From: Liolophura sinensis
Taxonomy: Eukaryota > Mollusca > Polyplacophora > Chitonida > Chitonidae
Length of the DNA: 64,000 bases
NCBI RefSeq assembly: GCF_032854445.1
Contig: NC_088301.1
Location: 45,379,116-45,443,115 of the forward strand
Direction: 5' to 3'
This document shows positions 13,150 through 25,800 of this stretch, in pieces. The notes below the pieces were generated by a model, which had not been told where the DNA came from, made no database searches, and was given only the letters and a program-made list of their open reading frames with translations. Positions within the stretch are counted from its first letter, which is position 1. Every line of letters starts with the position of its first letter. Made by a program: the position numbers and the translations under genes.

Positions 13150-13262
13150 GGTTTAACCAGGATACTCTGGTGTCCTCCACCTATAAAACTCGCCTCCATT
13201 GTATCTATACTGGAAAACTTCCTAATTGTGGTGATAAACAGCAATCAGTTACATAAATAAAC
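13150..13262 (+). repeat. SINE-like tail fragment
   Basis: CTCTGGTGTCCTCCACCTAT, AAACTCGCCTCC and the end GATAAACAGCAATCAG with ATAAATAAACAAA follow the order of the SINE-1 3' region but are strongly diverged. Confidence 0.4.
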
Positions 13263-13739
13263 AAATGTCATTTCGCTAAGAAACCATCTCCCAAACCTTC
13301 CATCAAGTTTGGGTGCTGAAGTCAGGTGCAGCTTCGGCTTTAAGTTTGATTTAAATGTCAGACGCCTGGTGAAGGGTGGTGCTTTTCCAAGGTTATACAT
13401 ACAAATACATGTATTCATTGATACTCAATGAAAGGAATTTCCCCTGAGTTCTGCACGTAATGTTTGCAGCCGTTGCATTGGGAAATTCTTAGATGTTGAG
13501 TATGGTGTAACATTCCAATGAAATAAAACAAATGAATAAATGTATACCTACCAAGATAAAACAGATATTAGATTTAAAGCTTGAGATAGTATGATAATGC
13601 AATAGGATTTTAATGTGCAACCATTTTCACAAGTAACTTTATTTTTTACGTCAGAAGTGTTGATGGGTTTAAGTAAGTTAAAACTATCTTGTCTTAGCAT
13701 TCAAGGTATTGATATACATTTTATTGATTTCAATTTTAG

Positions 13740-13841
13740 GAAAGGTATGTGACTGAAACAAAGACTTCATCATGCTGTTTGTGAATATTGTCACATGCCT
13801 CGTGGGCATTGCTCTACTAGCATGTCCTGCACATGCACAGT
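13740..13841 (+). CDS. Nrg: Gene B start exon and signal peptide
   Basis: Acceptor TTTTAG at 13739. The ATG at 13772 opens MLFVNIVTCLVGIALLACPA then HAQ, a good secretion signal, ending CAG T|GTAAGT in phase 1 as usual for IgCAM signal exons. The leader also contains ATGTGA at 13747-13752, a start codon followed at once by a stop (minimal upstream ORF), 20 nt before the chosen start. Confidence 0.85.
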
Positions 13842-16800
13842 GTAAGTGTAAAATGTTTGTTGACTCTGTTATCATATCGGTCATGTGGACTGAAGCCTTT
13901 GACTTCAGTGGAATCTTCTGTGTACAATTTTTTGGATATTGACTTGTTCTCGTGAGCTAAAAATGTAGAATTGTTTATTCAAGAGAGTTTCCCTTTTTCA
14001 CATATTTGTATATAATTTAATAGAGCACTACAGTTTTTGTTTCCTTTCTTTTTTTTACCACTAAATTTCTACTGAAAAGCTTGATAGATAATTATTTACA
14101 GTCATTCTTCAGATATTACTTGGAACTTGAGTTGTCACTTTGTTTATCCACAGTATCACGCCCTCCTAACATGGTCCTTATGCCAGATGAAACTATCTTT
14201 TTCAAGGACGGAGAGACTGTTGAGTTGCCCTGTAAAGCAGAAGCTGAGCCTGCACCTTTGTAAGATGAGATACTGTTTCATTGCATTTCTGGAAATTAGC
14301 AGCAGGGCAAGGAAAATGCCCCAAACCAAATAGTACTTTGTTAGGAATAACATTGCTATTTTTTTTTTTTTAATAACCATAAAAACTGGAAAATGCAATT
14401 ACGTCTTGCACCAACTTAAATTTTATTTCCAGGCTTGTACTGCATGGAAATTTAATACATTTGGGATTTTCTTTAAGCTTTTCCATGAATGCAGCCATAC
14501 TTCACAACTTTTGTCTTCATATAGTGTTATCATTAACACTATTCTTTATTTCATACCCTTTTAGATACACATGGAGAAGGGATGGCAGGCTTTTTGAACC
14601 ATCTGGTAATGATGATCGATGGGTTCAGCTTCCTGGAGAAGGAACCCTGGTTTGTAATAGACCTGAAGCCAAGGATGTGGCCATGTACCAGTGTTTTGCC
14701 ACTAACCAGCACGGAACGGCATTATCCTTGAATATCAACCTTCAGCAAGGTCGTCTTGAAACTTTCCCTGAAGCTGAAGCTCAAACCATTGAGAAATCCT
14801 TAGGGACACCAGTGACTCTGCGATGTGTTCCTCCTACCAGTCTCCCCACAGCAGATATCACCTGGATATTGCGTGACCAGAGTGGATCCTTCACTGTCAT
14901 TGACTATGATAGTCATATTACCATGGATTATTTTGGTATGGCAACTTAACATTGATAATAGTCATTGTGACTCGCTTGAGACATTGATAAACCAATATGC
15001 TATTGAATGTGTGGCCAGCAGCTTTCTGTGAATTATATCAGATTGAATAGTTTGTTGTTTCTCCATGAATTGCCTTAGAACATTTATTATATTCAAGACA
15101 CAGGTCTCAAGAAATGTGTGCAAAACTTGACTGGCTTTCATGAATTTTGGTGTTGTTCTCCTCTCAGGTAAGCTGCACATCACCAACCTGAAACCTGAAG
15201 ATGTGAACACCAACAGAGCATATGTGTGTATGGCGATCAATGAGTTTATGAGGAAGAATGCCCTGGGATCACCCATATACCTTGTTTCCACAGGACGTGA
15301 GTGACTTGTTCGTTGCACCAGTCCCTGTTACAAATGCTTCAATTGGCAGTTAAGGCTCTAACAGAAAATGTTCTAGGCATCAGAGATTTGGTGTTGGTGA
15401 TACTAGCAATACAGTTTTGGTGCCTAAAGAATAACATTTAAAGGCTGAATTCATTGAATAGGTATTCATTAAATGGTCTAAATGTATTGCTGGAACTTTG
15501 TTGAGGTTTTGGATGGTATATATTTTCTTTCAGATGATCATTTTATACTGGCAGTGGAATTGCAACATACATAACATTTACATTAATCCGTTGTGAATGA
15601 AGATAGATTGGCATACTATAATAAAAGACAGTACTGCCATGTCTGTGCTTGCATTGATAGATATGTTTTATTCAAACCTCCTTCACTTTTTAGTTAGTAA
15701 AGTGATATCTTTTTTAACATTATAGAGGAGACAACCAATACAGCTGTCGGGAATCTGTGGAGTTCACCTGTTGAAACAAAAGGTTTGCTGGGTGGGACAG
15801 CGAGAATGAAGTGTATTTTTGCTGGAAAGTAAGTTGATTGTTGATGTTTTACTATTAGCAAGCAGTTATAACTAGTATCACAGAAGCTTAAATGATATTT
15901 TGATGATCAAATTTCCATATTCATTCTAGTAACTTCAAGGTGACAAATGACTGACAGTTAAGAATTCAAACTGTTTGAGTAAATTCTTGGTTAGATGCCA
16001 GCTAGAATGTTTTTATTTGCCCTGTTGACGGACCACAGTCCTTTGTCATCATGTTAATAACATCATCTGGTCTTTTGCACAGTCCAACCCCACGTGTTGA
16101 GTGGCGAAGAGATTCTGGACCTATTCCACCTTTAAGATCTAATCTTGAGAGTTTTGGGATGGAACTGGCGATCAGTGACCTTGAATATGCAGATGAGGGA
16201 GAGTATGAGTGTCTGGCAAATAATGATTTTTCAACACGCCCTGTCAGTAAAACCTTCAGACTCACTGTTATGTGTGAGTATTTCAGCCTTCTGCTCATGA
16301 GCTGGTTTCGTCAGCTGATTTTGTACTCTTTTGACCTATTTTAATGTAAGTAAACGCCAAACAAACTCATGTGCGCTTCTTCAGTGTTGAATGTGTTTGC
16401 TATTTCAAAAAAGAGCAGCTGGATTAGTTTAGTTTTTGAGCCAAGCTGTCAACAGGTAAAATTTGTTCAGTCTTAAGCATTTTTTTTTTAGACTTAACTG
16501 GATATTATGAAACGTTACTCCTGCCTGCAATTGTTCTCCTACATTTTGCATTTGTTTCTTTTAGCCAAACCAGAGTGGCAGGTTAAACCGCAAGATGTGG
16601 AGACTAGTGTGAATGGCAGGGCGGTTTTCATGTGCAAGGGGAAAGGGAAACCGAGACCACAAGTTGATGTGACTATTGATGGAAAGCCACTAGCAAGTAA
16701 GGATCAGATTAATGCCTGCAGATTTGTCAGATACACCTAGAAGAGTTGTCCTTGAGAATTAGAGAAGGAGGTCCAGTAGGTGGTTGATTTGATAGCCATT

Positions 16801-19800
16801 AATTATGTCACAATTACTAAGCGGCTACAGGGACAGCAGGAGACAGTTATCTAGAGCTTGCTACTTGATCTTTTTGAACACTTTCTTTATTTTTTTTTTT
16901 TTTTTTTTTTTTTTTTGATTTCACATCTACATTGTTATGTTTGATCTCCATTGCAGGCATTCCAACAAACCCGCGAAGAATTGTGAACAGAGGTGCTGCT
17001 GATAATGAGGATAGTGTTTATATCAATGTAACCTATGTGAATCTAACAAAGAGTGACACACAAGTCATTCAGTGTAACATCTCAAATACCAATGGGTACA
17101 TATTTACCAACGCTTATCTGAATATTCTGGGTAAGTAAGATGTCAGTTTACATATCAATTTATTATTTGTTCAAAGATCAAATATCAGGATTTCTTTAAT
17201 TGATAAGACTGTTATTTCACCTAATTTGTTATCGGTATCACCTTTATGATTGCTATGTAACACTCAGATGTAATGTTGAAAAAAAAAATATTTAAATAAT
17301 CGGGATAAAAATGTCATGATGTATGTAGAATGAACTTTTATGTAATTCCAACATATTTTTTTATTGTGGAGTTTAAATTGTCTGTTTTACTAGACCTTTA
17401 AAAAAGCCATTTAAAACACTGTTACTAAATTCCAATTTTGGTTTTGATTTTGACAGAGGATCCCCCTGAGTTTGTACGTCCACCTCGCCCACAAGTTATT
17501 GTGGCAGAGGGTCAGTCTGTGAATCTCTCCTGCCAAACTACTGGCAAGCCAGATCCAGTCATCACCTGGTTTAAGGAGGGAAGACCTATAACTGGAGGCC
17601 GCTATATAACCTTGCTCAATGGGGATTTGTTAATAATGGTATATATGCATACAGTTTCATCTTTGTTTTGTGAATGGCAAACCTTGTAAGCTGTACTTGT
17701 ATCTGTTGTCATTATGGTGAAAAAGATTCTGCTTATCTTATGCAAGTAATGTAATGTACGCTAAATGACCTGAAATTTCGCCCACAAAAGAGCATTTAAA
17801 TAGGCAAGTAAACTAAGGTCTCAAAATACTATTTTTGGTACTGAAACTTACTATTCTCCAGTAGAATATCATCTCATCTTCTAGGCAAACCTCAAAACAC
17901 CTTTCTTAAAATCAATAGAACTTTCAGAATCATGAAAAATTGACAAGTAGTCATGAATGAAATGTCGGGTATTTTGTGAATTGTCTGTTTAAACCCATGT
18001 GTTATGCTTGTTTTCAGTCCGTTGTGTTGGCAGATGCAGGACATTTTGGATGTGAGGCTGCAAACAAGTTTGGGAGTATATCTGCCAATGGAACCTTAGC
18101 AGTGAGACGTAAGTTTACATCGTTAATTTATTCTTATTAGAATAAAAGTATTATACCTTAGTGATCTTCTGTCTTTGTGGCATGGAGAAGTTCCTTCAAA
18201 GCATTATTATTATATCTCAGCTGACTTGTATTCATTCCTTCTCAGGGCGAACAAGGATTGAACAGCGACCTCTAGACTTGGAGGTCATTGCTGGAAATGA
18301 TGCCAAGTTCACATGTTCTGCAACGACGGACACAGATGAAGTAAAACAGCTGGAGATTTTGTGGGAGAAGGATGATAAACCAATCACACCGGATAATCAG
18401 AGAATGACCAGCAACTATCAGGATAATTCCTTAACCGTGACTGGAACAATAGCTAGGGATTCTGGTCGGTACACCTGTGTGGCGACCAATGGTTTGGACA
18501 ATGCCACAGCTTCAGCTATGTTGACTGTCAAAGGTAGGCCTTCAACACTTAATATTTAGAATTCTTCTGTATAAAAGGGAAAATAAGATATGTGCATACC
18601 ATTTTAGTGCACACTTGCTCACTGCCAAGTGGTGAAATTTTTGTTTGCTTCTTTTTCCAGGAAGGCCTGATCCACCCACAGGTGTGACAGTGATAGACTG
18701 CTTTCAGGACAAAGCAATTTTGGAGTGGAGCCCTGGAAGCAATAACAATGCTCCAATCCTGCACTTTATTGTTCAGTATAACACCACCTTTACACCAGAT
18801 ATCTGGACTTTTGCCCAACAAGTGAGGAAAACACAGAACAATGCTGAAATACCGCTGACACCTTGGGCAAATTACACCTTCAGAGTGCTGTCTTCAAATA
18901 AGATAGGTGACAGCGAACCCAGCGAGCCAACACTGAGAGTCTGCAACACCAAACCAGATGTTCCATACACTAATCCAGCCAATGTCCGCACCATTGGAGA
19001 AAAGCAGCGGTCGCTCATTGTAGAGTGGACAGTAAGTTCTTTTTGGAATGTCCTGCATTGAAAGTTCAACGCTATATGCAACCTTGAAAAAAATACATAC
19101 TGGTACTGTAAATCCTCAACCTTTTAAACCATTAAAAGCATCAAATTATCTAATTTGACCCTTTTTTTTTTCACCATGTGATATTAATTGGTTTCTCCAT
19201 AGTACAGTTCATATGTGCTCAGTATGGTTATTAGGTGATGAAAAATTCCATGAAATTGTAAAGGTGATTTTAGTATAGGTTAAATCGTTCTTTATGTTGG
19301 TCATGTGAATGTTCTGGTGGAATATTTCTTTTCAAAGTGCTCGTCTCTGATTTACAGGAAATGCCACAGATTCAGCATAATGGACAAGGATTCCAGTACC
19401 TGATGTCTTACAGACGTCTGGGAGATTCTTCCTCAAACTGGGAGAAGAGGACAGTATCAGATTATAAGGAAACTCGTGTTGTGATAGACAATGTAGTGAC
19501 TGAGCCATACCAGCCTTTCGAGATTAAGGTTGTTGCCCATAACTCTGTGGGAGATGCACGAGCAGACGCACCGGTTATTATTGGCTACACTGGAGAAGAT
19601 GGTAAGAAGACCAGTGATATGCATTTGCAGTTAAAATCCATCCATCTCTATTTTTTTGTAATCTTGTATAATATGAAGATGAAAAGTCTTCGCATTTCAC
19701 AGTCAGGCAAATTGTGATGTCACAATGTTGATGTCCCTTTGTGACATGACGTCATCAGTTTACAGCAAGGTAGGTCATTTTGTAAATTATAACATGGAGT

Positions 19801-22800
19801 GGTAAACAGAATATAGAAAACTAATTAAACAAGATTATATTATCCTCTGAATTATGTCTTTGGTGGTTTGGGTTTCTTTATATTGCAGAAATATTGATAT
19901 TCTGCCAGTAGTTTGATTCAAACATGAATACTGCCATGTTAAAACATATACATGTTGACTAGCAGCCCTATGGTGTTATAAAGTGCTATGACTTCGTTGT
20001 TGTAAAGATGTAACTTAAAAACTAGGTAACTCGAAAATCTGTACTTTTTGAAATAACGCTTTGGATATTTGAGCTTTAAATTTTGAGTGACCATCTTTGT
20101 AGCTACTGTGACTGACCTATAATGGTAATTCATCTTTCAGAGCCTGCGTTCATTCCTACTGGGTTGGAACTAAATGACAAAGATTATGATCTCACTGCCA
20201 CCACAGCCACACTAGAGTGGGATCCTTTACCTGATTCAGAGAGCAGTCGACGTAACATGAAGGGCGAGTTTATGGGATACAGGGTTGGTATTTTGTATGC
20301 TAAAATAACCGGGTTTGGTTTGATATACCTCTTTTTTCCAACCACTCGTCTACAGTTTTAGTGTCAAGAAACATCAAAAAGACCATTGCCCCGCTTTAAT
20401 GATGATAATCTGTGACTCTCTCATTTATAATGTCTTGTGTCATAGAGAGCAGAGAAAATGCATGCTCCATTTAATACCCTGACTAATATGCCCTAGGCTT
20501 ATTTTTCTTAATAATTTTGACAGATTACAGCTGCAACATTCATAAAACCAACAACGAAGTCAGATGCCCTCCCACTTAAAAGAATGAAACAGTCAATGTA
20601 ATCAGCCCACCCATTCCATTTATCCTAACCACATTCTATTTAGGTCAGTCACATTTCATTTAGCCCACCCACATGATATTTAACACATCTGCATTCCATT
20701 CAGCCCACCCATCCACATTCCATTTTGCCCACCCATCCACATTCCATTTTGCCTAACCATGTTCGATTTTGCTCAACCACATTATATTAAGCCGACCCAC
20801 ATCCCATTTAGCCCAACCACAGACCTGCCTATACCCTTGACCTCATGCCTGTCATTGGAATAACCATTGGTATTACTATTGAATGGTTCTTGTAGATTCA
20901 GTATTGGAAGCAGAATGAGAAGATGGTGACATTTCGTGAACAGCCAGTGCCACACAGCTCATGGAATAGCAGTAGGGATTTCTGTCGCCCAGGCAAAGCC
21001 TGTGTTGAGCTAACCAATCTTTTCCCATATTCCTTCATAGAGGCACAGGTTGTTGTCATGAACAACTTTTACATTGGTCCACCTTCACCTGCAATTGTAT
21101 TTCAAACATCGGAAGGTGGTGAGTTGAAACATGCATTTAACTTTTTTTAAGTAACAAGAATTTTTTTATTCCAATCTTTAAGTCCATATACAGAATACAT
21201 TTAAATTCATAATAATTCCACTCTTTTCAAAGTAACAGTTTCTTACTCTTACTATTGCATCTGTTGTGAGCACCGTTCAAGGATTAAGGATTGCACTTTG
21301 TGTTTTTCGCCATTGTGGTTATTATTCAGTTAGCATGATGATGCATGGGTTCAGCATAACCCCTTATGAAATATGGTAGAAATTGCGCAGAGAGTTCAAT
21401 GTTACCTATGAAAATAATGCACATTTCTTGCTCAAAGAAAAGCACATAATTGCATAATAAAGTCTATTTCTCTTTGTGTTTTCAGTTCCTGGCCCAGTAA
21501 AAGAATTCCGTGCTATTGTAGCAGGACCAAATCATTTCCTGTTGAGCTGGGAAAAACCAGAGATAACTGATCAAAATGGTGTAATTCGTGGATATGATAT
21601 TGGATTCCAAACAGGTGATCATCTAATGACACTTTAATCTTTAGACAAATTTTTCAGAATTCCATAAATATTAATGAAAACATTTCGCCAAAGAGTCAGA
21701 ATTACATCGTATAGTGGCAGTGTAATTAAAAAGCTAGAAGTAGCTGTAAATCCACTCATCATTTTGGTGATTGTTAAATTAGTTGCATCATTATGCTTGG
21801 TAGTTAAATGATATGAAATGAAGACCTTTCATTTAACAGTTGGTAACAAATGTTTCAGTTGATGGCCTTGACCTTGGAAAGATGCAGGATCGTGAACCTC
21901 AGATTAATGATCTAAATGTTGTGCGGACAACTCTTAGTGGTTTACGCCCCATACAGAAGTACAGGGTTCACATCTGGGCACGTACAATCAAGGGACGTGG
22001 AGAGGACTACTTCATTGAAGTCACCACAACCAGACCTGGAGGTACATTTTCAAACAGTCAAAAGCTATGATGTTATGTTGTCCTGATTGTGGCAAATCTA
22101 TTGGTATCAGTTGATTTCTATATAGTAAACAAATGTCAAGGTAAGACAGACATTTGGGGAAATTTTTTTTCTATGAAGAACAACTGTTAATTGCATCATT
22201 AAAGCAAAACATATTGTTCAGTCAGTATCTCAGATTTGTATGTTTCCATTTCAGCTCCTGATGCTCCTAAGTTTACTTTCTCCTTTATTGGTGAGCACAT
22301 GCTTAATGTGACCTGGCAACGACCAATTGAGGCTGGAGAGAAAGCAGGCAGTATTTATTATGTGGAATACAAGAAACTTGGTAAGAACCAGGTTCATAAT
22401 GTGTTAACTATCGGAAAAAAAAAAAACATGTTTTTTGTTTGCTTTTGTGTTGCCGTTTTGGGAAAGATATTTTGTTAAGTCTCTGCACTCATGATTTAGT
22501 TGTGTAGTACAGTTTGCAACATTTAGCCCAACCATTTGATACTTAACCCATTTGCATTCCATTTAGCCCACCCACCCACCTACATTCTGTTTAGCCCATC
22601 CACATTCCATTTAGCCCAACCACAGACCTGCCTATACCCTTGACTTTATGCTTGTCATTGGAATAACTATTGGGATAACTGTTGAATGGTTCTTGTAGAT
22701 TCACTATTGAAAGCAGAATGATAAGCTGGTGACATTTCATGAACAAGCCAGTCCCACACAGTTCATGGATTAACAGCTTGGATTGGGGAAAGATATTTTG

Positions 22801-25800
22801 TTAAATTTCTGCAATCATAATTCAATTGTGTAGCATAGTTTGCAACACAAATGTCTATTGTTTATTCCACTTAATTCCATATATGATCTTGTTTGAATTT
22901 GTGTTTGTCTGTCAAATACTATACTAATGTAATCCCTCAAGTTAACATGTTTAGAGAGCTCCTTTCTTATTCCCTGCATGTTTGCGATGTTACTGATTTG
23001 CAGGTGCGTCAGAATGGATGCAGACACCTGAGGAATCGGTCAATCAGTGGTCAAATGTAACAGGCCTTGAGTCTGGCACTGTGTACCAAGTGAGAGTTGT
23101 GGCCACCACAGGTACCCTCCTCACTACCAGTGCCATACAACAGGTCACTACAGTAGGAGTGGGTAAGTGCATGGGTGTCACAAATATATGCAACAACTAA
23201 TGCGAACTTATGGATGTACAGATCTCTCTCTCTCAGGCTAAGTGAAGTATAGGTTTCTGCAGGAATATGCAGTTGCTCTTGACCAATCTGGTTGCCAGAT
23301 TTAGCTTGAAAGGTTTGCCTTGTGGTTGGTGAAGTTGTTTCGTGAACAGATAGACCTGGCAAAAATATAAGTATATACAGCATTTTGGGGCATGCAAAAC
23401 ATGTTAACGTTTTCTCGTTTTTTATGGAAATGATATGGATTTTCTTTTTCACTCTAGCCATATTTCTATGAAGATCAGACTCACAAGACTTCCAGGAAAA
23501 TAAGCTTGCTGTCTGACATTTATTATCAGTTCAAACCACATGTACTTGGTCTGACTTGATTTAATTTAGATGAGCTTTGATATACACAATAAGGAAAATT
23601 TTGTTTTCTGTTACAGGAGCTATCCAGATTGCAGGAGCCGGATGGTTGGTGGGAATGATGCTGGCCATTGTCTTGGTTATCATCATCATAATCCTGATCT
23701 GTGTTGTTGTCGTCTTCCTCCGCAAAAACTGTGAAAACGTCATAGGTAAGTTATTTACCCAGGTCTTTCTTTTTCAGTTGTCCCTCATTGCATTACTACC
23801 TAAAATAGGGTTTCATTTACATGCTCTATATTGAGAGCATTCAGCTGTCTACACAGAACAATTTATGTCAAGTCATTACCCTTGTATAAATGAAAACACC
23901 TAGACGCAGGAGCCTGTCACCAATGTGGTTGCTGTAAGGTCAAGTTCAGCTCATACTAGCTTCCTGTACGGCAGTACATGGGAAGGTACCTGCAGATAGC
24001 TGTGGGTTTCTCCCGGGCTCTGTAGGGTTTCCTCCCACCATAACACTGGCCGCCGTCAATAAATGGTGTATATCACCAATCAGATAAATAAATGTAATTT
24101 ACTTAGGATTAAGGCACTTAACTTTCAGTCACAATATCTTGACAAAGGCCTGTGATTTATCTCTGGCACTCTGGTTTCCTCCACCCCGAAAACGACAGCC
24201 ATCCTAGAAAATTCTGAATTCTGGCATTCGGCAACAATTAGATAATATAAAAAAACAACTTCTGATTGTCAGGTAAAAACAGGCATGAAGAGGACTATGA
24301 AGAACCCAGGGGCGCTCCCCCCATGAGAGAGACGCATTCGCAGTACCCATCGAGATTGTACCCATCATCCTATCCCAGCGAATCCGACTACCCCAAGGGG
24401 CCTGCTAAGGGGTACTATGATAACCAGCAGTTCCAGTATGACGATCCTCCAGGGTTAATAGATACTTCTTCACCTACTGCATTGTCATTTTGGCTGTGGT
24501 GTTAGATTTCATCCTGCACTTGTGTTTATATATCCCTTGGTTACATCAAGTTGCATGTTTTTTTTTGTTTTGTTTTTTTTTCAAATTAGGAAAAATTACG
24601 TGTCTTAATTCTTGTAGTGTTGGTGTTACTAGTCAGTTTTAAGATTCAACACTGGTATACTATGTAATTCCTTCATGTGTAATACCATAATGTATGAATT
24701 AGATATCCTTACAGGCTGGGGATCATGAAGCAGTGTTACACCTGTTGGGAAAAATGGTTTTACCTCCATAGAGTTATACATTAACTAAATGCAATTAAAT
24801 CCCAATAACATAAGAAGTGAAAATTTCGTTTTAATCTGTTTATTCCTAATTTTTTGACAAATACCCTTATTCTTCAATTCTTTCGCCCACCACAGCAACC
24901 AATATTTCGAAAAATTCTGGGAGAACTGTGGCATGTGGAGAAAAAATTCGCCCAGTTTTATGGAGCTTACATCTTCAGTGACACAAATTTTTAGGTGTCA
25001 TTTTCATAATAATTGTATGCATAAATTTCACTGAAGAAAGTTTTAGAGGTCAAAAAGGTTGAAGACAATAAGATTGCAACTTAACACTGTATAGTAAATA
25101 TGTGTCATCTAAAAGAATGAAACATCCAGCTGTGTGACTGGCTAATTACATGTATTTTATCGGGTAACATTTTAGATTGATTTCTGTAGATTGAGATTGG
25201 CATATTGGTATTCCTTCAACCTGTGGCGACTGCTCCTCACATCTTTCTTTGTAACCTATGTTGTGTCAAGCACAGGTACAGATCACAAAGCGATCTTAGA
25301 CTTAAGTCAAAATTTCAAATCACCTTTAAATTGTTATTTCTGATGTAACATGATCTAAATATTGTTTGTAAATTTCGGGTAAGTTATTATACAACAAATT
25401 TCAGCTAAAATAACAGAAAGGAAAATACCAATTTAAGTGTTAAAAAATTGACTAGTCTAAGATTGCTTTGTTATCCCTGGGCCAAACGTATATAATCACT
25501 CTTTTCCTGTTAATACGAATTTAAAGTTTTATGTGTTATCAATCAGCTTTGCCGCTTGCTTTTTCTTTGTATTATGTGGAAGGAAGCATTCTTTTAGCAG
25601 AAATAATATATTTCAGTCATATTTTAAAAAATAAGTGAAAAGATATATAAAGGATAATATCTAATATAAATAACTTTTATTAATAGACTTTTAGAGGAAT
25701 TCTGTAAATTTGAGTTACTGGTAACTTTTACCTATCAGTTGTGTCCTATAATATTTATTGAAGTTTAAATTACTGAGTGAACAGTTCTAAATGTTTTATT

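Larger units (their letters stand above)
12375..13739. other. Probable 5' UTR intron of gene B
   Basis: No supported exon. Contains a (TA)n run at 12946-12975 and a diverged SINE-like tail at 13150-13262. Ends TTTTAG at 13739, which would open the exon carrying the start codon. Confidence 0.4.

Noticed and set aside
22699..22784. Alternative mutually exclusive exon of gene B FN3-3
   Set aside because: Stop codons and a frameshift, no donor, and wrong location for FN3-3. Called a pseudo-exon.
24454..24505. Coding continuation GLIDTSS... as the normal end of gene B
   Set aside because: The conserved phase-2 intron shared with gene A and the STFV-ending exon at 27380-27626 make this intron read-through; kept only as a possible minor isoform.
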